From Paenibacillus_AQ nitricinens (GTDB taxonomy: Bacteria; Bacillota; Bacilli; Paenibacillales; Paenibacillaceae), in the NCBI RefSeq assembly GCF_052056485.1, contig NZ_CP183948.1, positions 930,001 through 994,000 on the forward strand: DNA of 64,000 bases. The letters are read 5' to 3'. The position numbers were made by a program, and so were the translations under genes. Positions 8,869-18,600 of the stretch are shown piece after piece. The notes under the pieces were generated by a model. That model worked only from the letters and a program-made list of their open reading frames with translations, was not told the DNA's origin and made no database searches. Each line of letters opens with the position of its first letter. Within the stretch, counting starts at the first letter, position 1.

Positions 8869-10254
8869 CTAGAATCGGAAATATAAGAATGGGTTAAAGG
8901 TAGCATCCACTAAATAAGCGACAGATAGGAAGAACAGCATGCCATACCAAACTAGAGAAGGAATCGATCTATCATCCATACGCTTGGAGAGTTTCAAAGG
9001 AACGGATGCTAAAGTTAGTACCACAAGTAGAATCGCGTTTGTGTATGTAAAGTATAAAGTAGTGGTATTCCACAATGGCTGACCGTTAAAGCCAAGCATC
9101 GCTTGCAAGTAACTAAGCACCAATGGAAGTTCTTCAAAGGCGAACAAGACCCATCCGATGAGAATAAGCACAATAGCATAGAGATGCCTAACCCATTGCG
9201 GTAGGCGGCTCAGTAGCTTTAAACCCCACCATTTTTCGAAGATAAGAATAATCCCAAAGTATAATCCCCAGAGTAGAAAATTCCAGCTTGCTCCGTGCCA
9301 GATTCCCGTCAACAGCCAGACAATGAGGATATTGCGCACCTGAATGCCTAAACCCCGGCGGTTGCCTCCAAGCGGGATATATACGTAGTCACGAAACCAA
9401 CTGCTAAGGGAAATATGCCATCTCCGCCAGAAGTCGGTAATGCTCTGTGAAATATAAGGTTTGTTGAAGTTCTCGTTAAAGCGGAAGCCGAACATAAGTC
9501 CGAGGCCAATCGCCATATCCGAATATCCACTGAAATCAAAATAGATCTGAAAAGCAAATGCAATAATGCCAATCCAAGCGGTTAAAGCAGGCATGGAATC
9601 TAGATTGGAGCTGGAAACGGTGTGCCAAAGCAAACCGATGTTATTGGCAAGCAGCACTTTTTTGGCTAGTCCGATAATGAATCTTCGCACACCCGCTGCG
9701 AACATGGAGATATCCACCGAACGCGCTCGTAATTGTTCTGCAATGGTGTTGTATTGAACGATAGGCCCGGCTACTAATTGTGGGAACAAGGCTACAAACG
9801 TACCGAAATCAATCCAATTCCGCTGTGCTTTAGCAGTTCCTCTGTAAACGTCAATGATGTAGGACATGGATTGAAAAGTATAGAACGAAATCCCAATAGG
9901 TAGTGGTAAATCAGTTAATGGGATATGAGTACCGAGGAGTTCGTTTACATTTTGGATGAGAAAATCTGCATATTTGAAATACGACAATAAGCCCAGGTTA
10001 ATAACCATAGAGCTAACCACAATCCACTTGCGCTGTACCATAGTCAGCTTTGGTCTACTAAGAAGTAGACCAAAGCCGTAATCCGTAATGGTGGACAGCA
10101 ACATAATTACAATGTAGACCGGTTCGCCCCAAGCATAAAACACCAGACTGCTTAAGAACAATATGAGGTTTTTGATTCGCCTAGGCGAAACATAGTAGAG
10201 TGCAAGGACAGCCGGCAGAAACAGGAATAGAAAGAGTAGGCTGCTGAATACCAT
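8869..10254 (-). CDS. MBOAT-family O-acyltransferase (AlgI/DltB/PatA-like)
   Basis: This 461-residue polytopic membrane protein has about ten to twelve hydrophobic helices. Family hallmarks are the RRWHISLSSWFRDYVYIPLGG block and the catalytic His at about 320 in GIWHGASWNFLLWG, plus PIGISFYTFQSMSY near 120. Such enzymes move acyl groups, usually acetyl, across the membrane for polymer O-acylation. It lies 6 nt behind the DUF4358 gene and 7 nt ahead of the DHHW gene, so the three are one transcription unit. AlgI-like polysaccharide acetylation is favoured over DltB-type D-alanylation because dltA/dltC are absent and a DHHW partner is present. Confidence 0.9.
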   Translation of the reverse strand: MVFSSLLFLFLFLPAVLALYYVSPRRIKNLILFLSSLVFYAWGEPVYIVIMLLSTITDYGFGLLLSRPKLTMVQRKWIVVSSMVINLGLLSYFKYADFLIQNVNELLGTHIPLTDLPLPIGISFYTFQSMSYIIDVYRGTAKAQRNWIDFGTFVALFPQLVAGPIVQYNTIAEQLRARSVDISMFAAGVRRFIIGLAKKVLLANNIGLLWHTVSSSNLDSMPALTAWIGIIAFAFQIYFDFSGYSDMAIGLGLMFGFRFNENFNKPYISQSITDFWRRWHISLSSWFRDYVYIPLGGNRRGLGIQVRNILIVWLLTGIWHGASWNFLLWGLYFGIILIFEKWWGLKLLSRLPQWVRHLYAIVLILIGWVLFAFEELPLVLSYLQAMLGFNGQPLWNTTTLYFTYTNAILLVVLTLASVPLKLSKRMDDRSIPSLVWYGMLFFLSVAYLVDATFNPFLYFRF

Positions 10255-10260
10255 CGCTAG

Positions 10261-10749
10261 TTATTTTTTAGTAAACAAGGTATCAAATTCAGTCACCAGC
10301 TGATCAGCACTCTCCGAAATCACGAATAAGATGTAATTTCCTTTTGTGACCAGCTTATAATTTTGGGCGTTCTCATACTGATCCGGAAGGTATTGTTCGA
10401 ATTGCTTTTGAATATCGGTCGCACGCTCTTTGACGGCGGTTTCGACCGTAGAGATATCTTTTGCATCTTTAACTTTTAAAATGGCAATTTCGTTACTTTT
10501 CACATTCATCATTGGCATTCTAATGCTATAATCTTCAAGTAATGATGGAGCTAGATGGTACAGCTGAGCCACCATATCTTCTTCAACTTCCATTAATGAA
10601 GGCTGTTCCACTTTTGCGAGCATCTCGTCGATCATTTCTTTCGGCGTCAGATTGGTTTCAACAACGGCTTCATTGTTACCACTGGAACAGGCGCTAAGCA
10701 CTACACTTAATACAATAGTTAACGCTAGAATGAAGGTATGTTTTTTCAA
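10261..10749 (-). CDS. DUF4358 lipoprotein
   Basis: This 162-residue lipoprotein has a hydrophobic signal and lipobox LSAC (Cys21). The rest fits DUF4358, a family of unknown function that I know from Firmicute operons with MBOAT and DHHW proteins: TPKEMIDEMLAKVEQPSL near the start and ISESADQLVTEFDTLF at the end. The start is TTG at 10749 with GGAGAG eight bases upstream. It is first in the operon. An accessory role in acyl transfer at the outer face of the membrane is inferred from position only. Confidence 0.8.
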   Translation of the reverse strand: MKKHTFILALTIVLSVVLSACSSGNNEAVVETNLTPKEMIDEMLAKVEQPSLMEVEEDMVAQLYHLAPSLLEDYSIRMPMMNVKSNEIAILKVKDAKDISTVETAVKERATDIQKQFEQYLPDQYENAQNYKLVTKGNYILFVISESADQLVTEFDTLFTKK

Positions 10750-10976
10750 TTAGGTCACTCTCCTTGGTGTGTTTGATCTATATTTCTCTAGTTAACTAAC
10801 GTAAAGAGCCTATAGAATGTTGCGGGACACTATCTTTCGAATACTTTACCCCAATTTAGTGGAAATATGTTCGAAGAAAAAGGTCATGCAAAGATCTTCC
10901 TCTCTTAGCTTGCGCAATGGTTGGTTATACTGTTAATGTTAGATAGATAGTTTTGAATAGAAGGGGATTGAACGGA

Positions 10977-11417
10977 ATGATCGAAGAACTGAACAATAAT
11001 GGACTACCGGAGAATTACGAGGAATTAAAGAAAGCTGCCAACCGCTCTGCGGATTGGAGAGCCCGTCTAGAAGCTGTTGAAGAACTGGGACAGACTAACC
11101 ACAAACAAATTATCGATATCCTGACGCGTTTAATGGAGAGCGATCCTGTATATACAGTTCAAGAAGCAGCTTACCTTAAACTAAAGGCATTCGGCGAAGA
11201 TGTTAAAGCACCGTCCAAGAATAAACCGGAGCTAGTAAAAGGCGTATCCAAAATACTCCTGAGAATCAAGAAGAGCTTGCCAAGAGATCATTCGTACGAA
11301 GATTTCAAAGAGAAGCTGAAGAAGATGAGAATCGACGTGTACGATATTTACGAAGGCGAAAAGGGCGCTGACTTTGACGCTTGGCTGATGAAGATGTGGA
11401 ATTCCTCGAACAAGTAA
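10977..11417 (+). CDS. HEAT-repeat domain protein
   Basis: This is a soluble, helical, charged protein of 146 residues. The segment ADWRARLEAVEELG followed by HKQIIDILTRLMESDPVYTVQEAAYLKLKAFG is a two-helix HEAT-like repeat of the kind used for protein binding. I chose ATG 10977 because AAGGGG lies ten bases upstream; the frame is open to a TTG at 10953 that has no ribosome site. It is followed after 11 nt by a partner gene whose ribosome site overlaps this stop codon. Function is unknown; a binding or adaptor role is typical of such short repeat proteins. Confidence 0.75.
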   Translation: MIEELNNNGLPENYEELKKAANRSADWRARLEAVEELGQTNHKQIIDILTRLMESDPVYTVQEAAYLKLKAFGEDVKAPSKNKPELVKGVSKILLRIKKSLPRDHSYEDFKEKLKKMRIDVYDIYEGEKGADFDAWLMKMWNSSNK

Positions 11418-11428
11418 AGGATGACAAC

Positions 11429-12007
11429 ATGCAAATTAACAAATTAATTGAACAATTTCAAGAATACCTTAAGCTTTCCGCTGAATTACGTCCTGACTAT
11501 ATTGCAAGCTTAGGCCAAGGTGATAATGAAGCGAAGATTACGTCGGTTTTCCCGGAAACCCCTGCACTGCTGAAGGCCATTTATAACACGGTTTCAGGCA
11601 CAAGCAGTGAGGAAGAAGAACCAAGTCTAATCGAATTTATTCCAGGGTATCGTCTAATTCATATTAATGAATATGAAGCAGAGATGAAGATTTTAGCTGG
11701 AATATTGGAGGAAAAAGGCCATCAAGTGGATGGAGTTATCTTGCCGATCTTAACGAACTACGGCAGCGACTTCATTTGTTACTATAAATCTGCAGATGGT
11801 GTGGAGCGCGTATGTGACCTGCTGCATGATTTTGGGGATCTCATTGTGATGTATGAATCACCTGAAAAGTTCCTGGAGACTTTATGTGAGTTCTACAAGC
11901 AGGAGGTTTATTTCCTGGATGAAGAGGGTTACCTCGATTGCGATTTAGTAAAAGAGGGCGAAGTAGGTGCAGCTCTGAACCCGGATGCGAAATATTGGTC
12001 TGAGTAA
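11429..12007 (+). CDS. hypothetical acidic protein, possibly SUKH/SMI1-like
   Basis: This 192-residue acidic cytosolic protein has no signal or membrane segment. The start is ATG 11429, seven bases after AAAGGA, which spans the stop of the HEAT gene; the open frame extends to 11381 but that would overlap the upstream gene. The alternation of short strands and helices (FIPGYRLIHINEYEAEMKIL, then a FLETLCEFYK helix and a YFLDEEGYLDC strand) recalls SUKH (SMI1/KNR4) folds, many of which are toxin-immunity or binding proteins, but the match is loose. It is best treated as an uncharacterised partner of the HEAT protein. Confidence 0.65.
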   Translation: MQINKLIEQFQEYLKLSAELRPDYIASLGQGDNEAKITSVFPETPALLKAIYNTVSGTSSEEEEPSLIEFIPGYRLIHINEYEAEMKILAGILEEKGHQVDGVILPILTNYGSDFICYYKSADGVERVCDLLHDFGDLIVMYESPEKFLETLCEFYKQEVYFLDEEGYLDCDLVKEGEVGAALNPDAKYWSE

Positions 12008-12027
12008 CAAGCTGGTACCCTATAAAG

Positions 12028-12066
12028 AAGAGCAGCAGTCCTATTACGGACCAGCTGCTCTTTGTT
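12028..12066. terminator. bidirectional terminator
   Basis: AAGAGCAGC (12028-12036) pairs with GCTGCTCTT (12054-12062) around an inner GTCC/GGAC stem. It lies between converging genes and can serve both: TTTG follows on plus, and an A-rich stretch precedes it. Confidence 0.75.
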
Positions 12067-12087
12067 TATTCAATATCTACTGTTATG

Positions 12088-13680
12088 TTACTCCTGCGCG
12101 GCACGTTTCTCCTGCTCACGAAGCTCTACTCTCCGTATTTTTCCGGAGGTCGTCTTCGGAAGATCTGGAATGAACTCGATTTTGCGTGGATATTTATAAG
12201 GTGCGGTCCACTCTTTAACATGGGATTGCAGCTCCTTCACAAGCTCTGGAGAAGCGGCGGTCTCATCTTTTAGTACAATAAAAGCTTTAACGATATGCCC
12301 GCGGATTTCATCCGGACTTGCAACGACTGCGCATTCCTTAACCGAAGCATGTTTCATAAGGGCTTCTTCTACTTCGAAAGGACCTATGGTGTAACCCGAG
12401 CTAATGATAATGTCATCTCCACGGCCCTCGAACCAGAAATAACCCTCTTCATCTTTCCGTGCCCGGTCACCAGTTATGAAGAACTCGCCGTGAGTAGAGC
12501 TTTCTTTTCTGCCGGGGTCTTTGTAATAGGTATGGAATAACGCTGGCATGCTTAAGTGCACTGCGATGTCTCCAACAACTCCAGCAGGTAACGGAATGCC
12601 GTCCTCATCTACCACTTCAACTAGACCCGGAGCAATAGATTTACCCATAGAACCTATTCGAATTGGAGTATCTTTGAGAGTACCGATTATAAGCGTACTT
12701 TCTGTTTGACCGTAACCATCACGAATCGTGATATTGAATTCACGCTGGAAGGTGTTGATGACCTCTTGATTCAAAGGCTCTCCAGCGGAAACCGCGCAGC
12801 GAAGGCGGGACAAGTCATACTGATTGAGATTTTCTAATTTGGCCATCAAGCGATATTCGGTTGGCGTACAGCATAATACCTCGATGTTATGATCTTGTAG
12901 CAGCTGCAAATATTTTTTGGGATGAAAAGATCCGCTATATACAAAACCGGTCGCCCCGTTGCCAAGGACGGTTAGGAAGGGGCTCCAGATCCACTTCTGC
13001 CAGCCCGGTGCTGCTGTTGCCCAAACGGTGTCAGTTTCTTTGATATCGAGCCATTGAGGCGATGTGATACGTAAGTGAGCATAACCCCAGCCATGACTGT
13101 GAACGACTGCTTTAGGGTTGCCAGTGGTTCCAGAGGTATAGGCCAAGATCGCCATATCGTCCCGGTGGCTTTCGACTGCTGTGAATTTATCGGACTGATC
13201 AATCATTAGGCCTTCAAGATCTAGCCATCCATGACCGAGCTCTTCAGGGTCGCCGGATACGGAAAGACGGTAATCCAGAGCAGGCAGATCGTCCGAGATT
13301 TTATTAACTTCATCAGTGACCTCGGACCAGGCAATAACAGCTCTGGCTTCGGAATGCCGCAGACGATAGGATAAATCCTTTGCGCGAAGCATTTCTGATG
13401 AAGGGATAATGGCAAGTCCTAGCTTCAGACATGCTAAATAGATGACATAAGCGATGATTCGACGGGGAACCATTACAAGAACACGATCCCCTTGCTGAAG
13501 GCCGAGTGCTGCGAGCCCTCCGGCAAGCTGGTTAGCTTGCTTGCGAAGATCTCCGTAAGTGATCTCCTCGTAGTCTCCTTGTTCATTCAACCACTTAAGC
13601 GCAATCTTTTCCGGAGTATGGCGTTCCATTTCCGAAGTGAGATTGTAGTACTCAGGTGCGATCCACTGCTGATTATCCAA
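12088..13680 (-). CDS. AMP-forming acyl-CoA synthetase (MbcS-like)
   Basis: This 530-residue adenylate-forming enzyme activates a carboxylic acid with ATP and CoA. The P-loop-like motif YTSGTTGNPKAVVHS lies near residue 183, with GYGQTE near 322, the hinge region FEGRGDDIIISSGYTIGPFEVEEAL near 428 in two adjoining parts, and the catalytic Lys in TTSGKIRRVELR near 517. The sequence around the binding pocket looks like medium-chain/branched-chain acyl-CoA ligases rather than acetyl-CoA synthetase. The start TTG at 13680 follows GGAGAGG by six bases. An inverted repeat resembling a FapR site lies at 13744-13760 in the promoter region, which would fit a role in lipid metabolism or branched-chain precursor salvage. 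Confidence 0.85.
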   Translation of the reverse strand: MDNQQWIAPEYYNLTSEMERHTPEKIALKWLNEQGDYEEITYGDLRKQANQLAGGLAALGLQQGDRVLVMVPRRIIAYVIYLACLKLGLAIIPSSEMLRAKDLSYRLRHSEARAVIAWSEVTDEVNKISDDLPALDYRLSVSGDPEELGHGWLDLEGLMIDQSDKFTAVESHRDDMAILAYTSGTTGNPKAVVHSHGWGYAHLRITSPQWLDIKETDTVWATAAPGWQKWIWSPFLTVLGNGATGFVYSGSFHPKKYLQLLQDHNIEVLCCTPTEYRLMAKLENLNQYDLSRLRCAVSAGEPLNQEVINTFQREFNITIRDGYGQTESTLIIGTLKDTPIRIGSMGKSIAPGLVEVVDEDGIPLPAGVVGDIAVHLSMPALFHTYYKDPGRKESSTHGEFFITGDRARKDEEGYFWFEGRGDDIIISSGYTIGPFEVEEALMKHASVKECAVVASPDEIRGHIVKAFIVLKDETAASPELVKELQSHVKEWTAPYKYPRKIEFIPDLPKTTSGKIRRVELREQEKRAAQE

Positions 13681-13743
13681 TATGAACCTCTCCTATATAA
13701 AACAAGATGTGTATAACGGTTATGCTTAGTATAGCACGTTATC

Positions 13744-13760
13744 CTAGTACCAGGTACTAG
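13744..13760. promoter_or_regulatory. FapR-like 17-bp inverted repeat
   Basis: CTAGTACC-A-GGTACTAG is a perfect 8-1-8 palindrome; a second, overlapping palindrome GGTACTAGTACC begins at 13753. As I recall, the FapR operator of Bacillaceae is a 17-bp repeat of the form TTAGTACCTRGTACTAA, which this matches except at the outermost positions. It lies upstream of a TATACT (-10, minus strand) for the acyl-CoA synthetase and about 90 bp upstream of the divergent GNAT gene. Confidence 0.55.
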
Positions 13761-13847
13761 TACCTTGATGCTTAAATTTGATATCATAGGGTTTAGAAGG
13801 TTAAGATAACTTGTGTAAATATAAATCCAGAAAGTGAGAACTATGTT

Positions 13848-14369
13848 ATGAATCACACAACTTTTGATGAAATATTCGCTATTATGGAAGCCTCTTTTCC
13901 TACCTCCGAGATCAGAACCTATGAGGGACAACAGGAGTTATTGGATGTTCCACATTACCGATTGATTACCGAAGTGAATGCTGAGGGGAAAATCATTGCT
14001 TTTATAGCTTGCTGGGAGTTTCCAGGATTTCGATTTGTAGAACATATTGCAGTGGACCCAAGTATAAGAGGTGGGGGCATTGGTAAAAAGCTGATGGAAG
14101 AATATATCCGTCAGTCGGGCAAGCCTGTGCTTCTTGAAGTAGAGCCGCCACTGGGTGAAATGGAACAACGGAGAATTGGCTTTTATGAGCGACTGGGCTT
14201 CCATTTGAATCCTTATGCGTATGTGCAGCCCCCTCTGCGTGAAGGAAATGCGGATTTACCGCTTCAAATCATGACTTACCCTAACCCTGTCGATGAGGAA
14301 GAATTCGATCTTTATCGAGAAATTTTATATACAGAAGTGTATAAGGTTACAACACCGTATCAAGGCTAA
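13848..14369 (+). CDS. GNAT-family N-acetyltransferase
   Basis: This is a 173-residue cytosolic acetyltransferase using acetyl-CoA. The acetyl-CoA-binding motif GGGIGKKLMEEYI lies near residue 78, after the core strand FVEHIAVDPSIRG; the later RRIGFYERLGFHL is the typical final strand-helix motif. ATG at 13848 follows AAAGTGAGAACT. The substrate is unknown. It is divergent from the acyl-CoA synthetase and shares its 167-bp control region. Confidence 0.82.
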   Translation: MNHTTFDEIFAIMEASFPTSEIRTYEGQQELLDVPHYRLITEVNAEGKIIAFIACWEFPGFRFVEHIAVDPSIRGGGIGKKLMEEYIRQSGKPVLLEVEPPLGEMEQRRIGFYERLGFHLNPYAYVQPPLREGNADLPLQIMTYPNPVDEEEFDLYREILYTEVYKVTTPYQG

Positions 14370-14374
14370 TCTCT

Positions 14375-14427
14375 AACAGCAATCCATACGATCCTTTTTA
14401 GGATAAGTGGGTTGCTGTTTTTATTTT
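14375..14427 (+). terminator. terminator after the GNAT gene
   Basis: The stem AACAGCAA (14375-14382) / TTGCTGTT (14412-14419) has an inner GATCC/GGAT pairing and is followed by TTTATTTTAT. Confidence 0.8.
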
Positions 14428-14558
14428 ATATAAATGATTGATTTCATGATTTTTTTCTTTACAAAATGGGTACAAGTTAGAAACAACTTAGAGACATAAT
14501 CTTATTTCGTTTGAGCTAAAGTAAGAACAAAGATTGAACTTCTAAGGAGGATTTACTT

Positions 14559-15257
14559 ATGAAAAATAAAAAAATACTTATAGCAACAATGGTATTTGGG
14601 ATGGCAGTCACAGGATCAGCTGGTGTGTACGCGGGCACTAAACTTCAGAAAATCACGGCATACCTCAATCACAGCATTGGATTTAAGGTGAATGGCACAG
14701 CTTATACACCAGTAGATAATAAAGGAAACTCATTAGCGCCAATTACTTATAACAATACAACCTATCTTCCTGTACGTGCGATTGCTGATGTGATGAAGGT
14801 GCCAGTGACCTTTGATGCGGTGAACAATCAGGTTATTCTTGGCACAGGAGGTTCGGTGACAGACACTATTTCTCCTGTACAATACAGCAGCACTCAAAAA
14901 GAAGAGATTGTGAAAGCCTTCGCCAATTTCCAAGGTTTCGAAACAGCCTATGCACCTACTCAAATGGTGAGCGGAGACGCATTTCAAAAAGTAGTGGGTT
15001 CAGATGATGGTGTGAACTTTCTGTTTAAGCAGATGAAGGTGAACATTTCTCCTCGTGATTACGCTTACGAATATAAAGGTGAAACCGTAAAGCTCTCTAA
15101 CGGAACCGAAGCTAAATGGTACAGCCCATCCAGTGACTCGTTGTTCTTGACCTATAAACTGGATGATCGTTTTGTTACGATTAGTTCCCCGAATAAAACA
15201 CTGAGTAAGACACAATTAGAAAAAGTAGCAGTGAATGTAGTGAAATGGACGAAATAA
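14559..15257 (+). CDS. secreted protein with copper amine oxidase N-terminal-like domain
   Basis: This 232-residue exported protein has a signal peptide (residues 1-26, ending near VYAGT). Residues 40-95 match the small domain found at the N terminus of copper amine oxidases and repeated in many Firmicute surface proteins: VNGTAYTPVDNKG, then TTYLPVRAIADVMKVPVTFD and QVILG. No oxidase domain follows, so this is a stand-alone cell-envelope protein. The C-terminal 130 residues (about 105-232) are unrecognised. AAGGAGG lies nine bases before the ATG. It stands alone between two terminators. Confidence 0.8.
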   Translation: MKNKKILIATMVFGMAVTGSAGVYAGTKLQKITAYLNHSIGFKVNGTAYTPVDNKGNSLAPITYNNTTYLPVRAIADVMKVPVTFDAVNNQVILGTGGSVTDTISPVQYSSTQKEEIVKAFANFQGFETAYAPTQMVSGDAFQKVVGSDDGVNFLFKQMKVNISPRDYAYEYKGETVKLSNGTEAKWYSPSSDSLFLTYKLDDRFVTISSPNKTLSKTQLEKVAVNVVKWTK

Positions 15258-15295
15258 GCCCTCATTAGCACCTATCTTTGTGCCTTAAAAAGTAA

Positions 15296-15337
15296 AGCAG
15301 CAAGTCTCCCATTTTGGAGAGGCTTGCTGCTTTTTTT
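15296..15337. terminator. strong bidirectional terminator
   Basis: AGCAGCAAG (15296-15304) pairs with CTTGCTGCT (15323-15331), with an inner CTCC/GGAG, followed by seven T. It ends the upstream gene and lies just after the stop of the converging DUF4023 gene. Confidence 0.85.
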
Positions 15338-15368
15338 GTCGTGTTGGGAGCCAATGATTTAAACACTT

Positions 15369-15494
15369 TTACTTACTGTGCTGTTTATTTGGCAGCTTTT
15401 GACTTGGTGTACTTTTACCGTGATTTTCTTTATTCTTTTCAGCTTTCTTTTGGGTGTCATGTACTTTTTCTACAAAAGCATGAGTATCGTCCAT
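15369..15494 (-). CDS. DUF4023 small protein
   Basis: This 41-residue, highly charged cytosolic peptide starts MDDTHAFVEKVHDTQKK and ends PSQKLPNKQHSK. The N-terminal DxTHxFVEKxHxTQ and C-terminal PSxxLPxKQH patterns are those I associate with DUF4023, a small family of Bacillus and Paenibacillus with no known function. The minus-strand ATG at 15494 is preceded by a near-consensus GGAGG six bases away. It is a stand-alone gene, easily missed because of its length. Confidence 0.75.
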   Translation of the reverse strand: MDDTHAFVEKVHDTQKKAEKNKENHGKSTPSQKLPNKQHSK

Positions 15495-15662
15495 GTTTAT
15501 CCTCCTTGATTGGCAACCTTGCCGTTACTGTAACCACTTTTGTATAAATACATGCATTGATGTACTTTACAAACTTCTATGTTTATAAAGACATTGCGAA
15601 AATATTTAATAGTTACTATAAATGGATGCAAGCATTTCATAGAACAGTAAGGGAGACTGATT

Positions 15663-18600
15663 ATGAACAGGTTATTTAAACAAGCTGTATCCATGACCTT
15701 AGCTTTCGTTATGGTACTGGGAATTACATTCACAGGAATACCAGCTTATGCTGAAGACAGCAATGGGGATGCTGGACTACTGCAATTACAATCGCTAGAG
15801 CCTGTTACATTATTGGCAGGGAATTCTACGTGGAAGTATCTAGATCACGGAACAGATCAAGGAACGGTATGGCGGTCCGTGTACGACGATTCAACATGGG
15901 CGTCTGGCCAAGCACCGCTTGGGTATAAAGATAATGGAACCGGAGTCAGCAGCAAGCAATTTGGTGCTCTGAACACAAATATAAGCTACGGTTCTAATAA
16001 GAGTTTGAAATATCGTACTTCTTACTTCCGTACAAACGTAACGGTGAATAAGGAAGAGATTGCGAAATCCGATAAAATCTTGGGTAATTTCGCATTTGAT
16101 GACGGAGCAGTACTATATTTGAACGGTAAAGAAATCTACCGTGAGGCTATGCCAGCGGGCGAAATTAATTTTCAAACAAAAAGTTCAACTAACTTAAGTG
16201 ATCCAAACGAATATACTAAGGTAGACCTTACCGAAGTAGTAAAGGCTAACTTGAAGGACGGAAGTAATGAGCTTTCAGCTGAGGTGCATCAGTCGAGTGA
16301 TGGTAGCTCTGACCTCTATTGGGATATGAACCTGATTGCTTATCCGGTAGTAGAACCTGGTGTTGGTAAGCCTGAGTCCATCGCACTGACTTTTAACGGA
16401 AACCCTCAGACTAGTATGGGATTCAACTGGTATGCACCTGAGAGTGTGACGGGTACCAAACTTGAAGTAGTAGAAGCTTCTAAATTAGTGGACGGTCAGT
16501 TCCCGGTAGGTGCTCAAACTTACGAAGGAACATCGGTTACAACAAGCGTGTATATGACAAAAGCGGATAAGTCAGCTAAAAAATCAGTTGTACTGACTAG
16601 CCATAAGGTCATTGCTGATCATTTGCAGCCGGGAACGGAGTATGCTTACCGTGCTGGGGATGGACAAGCTGACAATTGGAGTGACATCGGAACGTTTACA
16701 ACAGAAAGCTCCAGTAATCAGGCATTTAAGTTCTTATATACAACGGACTCTCAAGGAACAACTGAAGGTGATTTTGATATTTGGAATCATACCCTTCAAG
16801 AGGGATTGGCTAAATTCCCGACAAGTGAATTCATTCTGAATTCCGGTGATTTGGTAGACAACGGTGATATTGAGGAGCAATGGGGATGGTTCTTCAATAA
16901 ACCAAAGGATATTCTAGCAAATATTCCATTGGTTCCACTGGTAGGTAATCATGAAAGTAAGAGTTATAGCAATTACACAACTCATTTTAATTTACCTAAT
17001 GTCTCGAATACGGGCGCAAAACCAGACGGCTCTGTATATTCTTTTGACTACGGTTCAGCACACTTTATGGTTATTAATACAGAATACTATGGTGCTAGTT
17101 CGAATCTTGAGAATAACGAAATTTACAATAAACAAGTAGAGTGGCTGCGCAGTGAAGCTGCGAAAAGCGATCAGAAGTGGAAAGTTGTGCTCTTGCATAA
17201 ATCGCCTTATTCTGTTGCCAGTCACACAAATGATACAGATGTACTCTATTACAGAGCTAATTTGACAAAGGTATTTGATGAGCTTGGTATTGACATGGTT
17301 ATCGGAGGACATGACCACACCTATACTAGAAGCTATCAAATGTACAACAATCAGCCGTTGACGGATATTAAGCCGGATACAAACGGAGTGGTAAATGATC
17401 CTAAAGGTACGCTATACCTGATTACAAATGCAGCGGGCAATAAAAAATATAATGTCGGCGCAGGTCCGTTTCCTTTTGCCGCTAAATACGAGCAGCCTGG
17501 TAAGGAAATGTTCACAGGAATGACTGTAACGAATAATGAATTTTCATACGAAGCCTACACCACGACAACTGGTGGAACTACCGACTTGTATGATAAATAC
17601 AGCATTCATAAATCTGACGTAGCTGTTAAACCTGTGCAAAATGCAAAAGCTACTGTAGCAGATGGCGGTAAAATCACGTTAACTTGGGATGCGCCTGCAT
17701 CTGGCGCACCAGTGTCAGGATATCGCATTTATGAGCAAAATGATCTGGTATCTGCAAACTGGACGGTCAGTGTTCCTAATACGGAAGGTCAAACTTCTTA
17801 CAGTTACACTGTAGAAAATACTAATCCGAACCAAACCTATCAATTTGTTATCAAAGCTGTAAGTGACAGAACCAATTCAGAAGCTAAAATTGCTTCTACC
17901 GATTCTATCAAAAAAGTTACCGTTACCTTTAACGGCGACCCAGTGAGTGCAAAAGGATTCACATGGTACACAGCGTTGAAATCTGCAGGAAGCGACCTGC
18001 AGGTAGTAGAGAACACGGGTGTTACTCCAGACTTTATAAAAGCAGCTGAGTTTACAGGCCGTTCTGCTGTTTCCAGAAATTCAAAGGATGAATTAGTTCA
18101 TAAAGCTGAAGCTTCTGGCCTTAAGGCTGATACGAAATACTACTTCCGTGTAGGTGATAAAGCACTAGGGTTGTGGAGTGCAGTGGGAACTTTCGAAACG
18201 GCTGCTAAGACAGGTGCATTTACTTTCATCGACCTGGCGGACACACAAGCTAAGACGGAAGATGAGGCTATTCTTTCTGGAGAAACGATGGCAAAAGCAC
18301 TTACGACATTCCCGGATGCTGAGTTTGTGGCGATTAACGGAGATATCGTAGATACTGGAACCAATGAATCACAATGGAATTGGTTGCTTGGCCATTCACA
18401 GGAAACCTTGCTCAATACGACTATTGTTCCAGTTGCGGGAAACCATGAGGATAAAGCGAATGCCTTCTATGAGCACTACAATATTAAGGAAGCCGCAGGC
18501 TCACCAACAGAAACGGGAGCATACTATTCCTATGATTACAGCAATGCGCACTTTGTAGTCTTGAACACGAATGAAAATTCGGATGAATATGCTAACTTCA

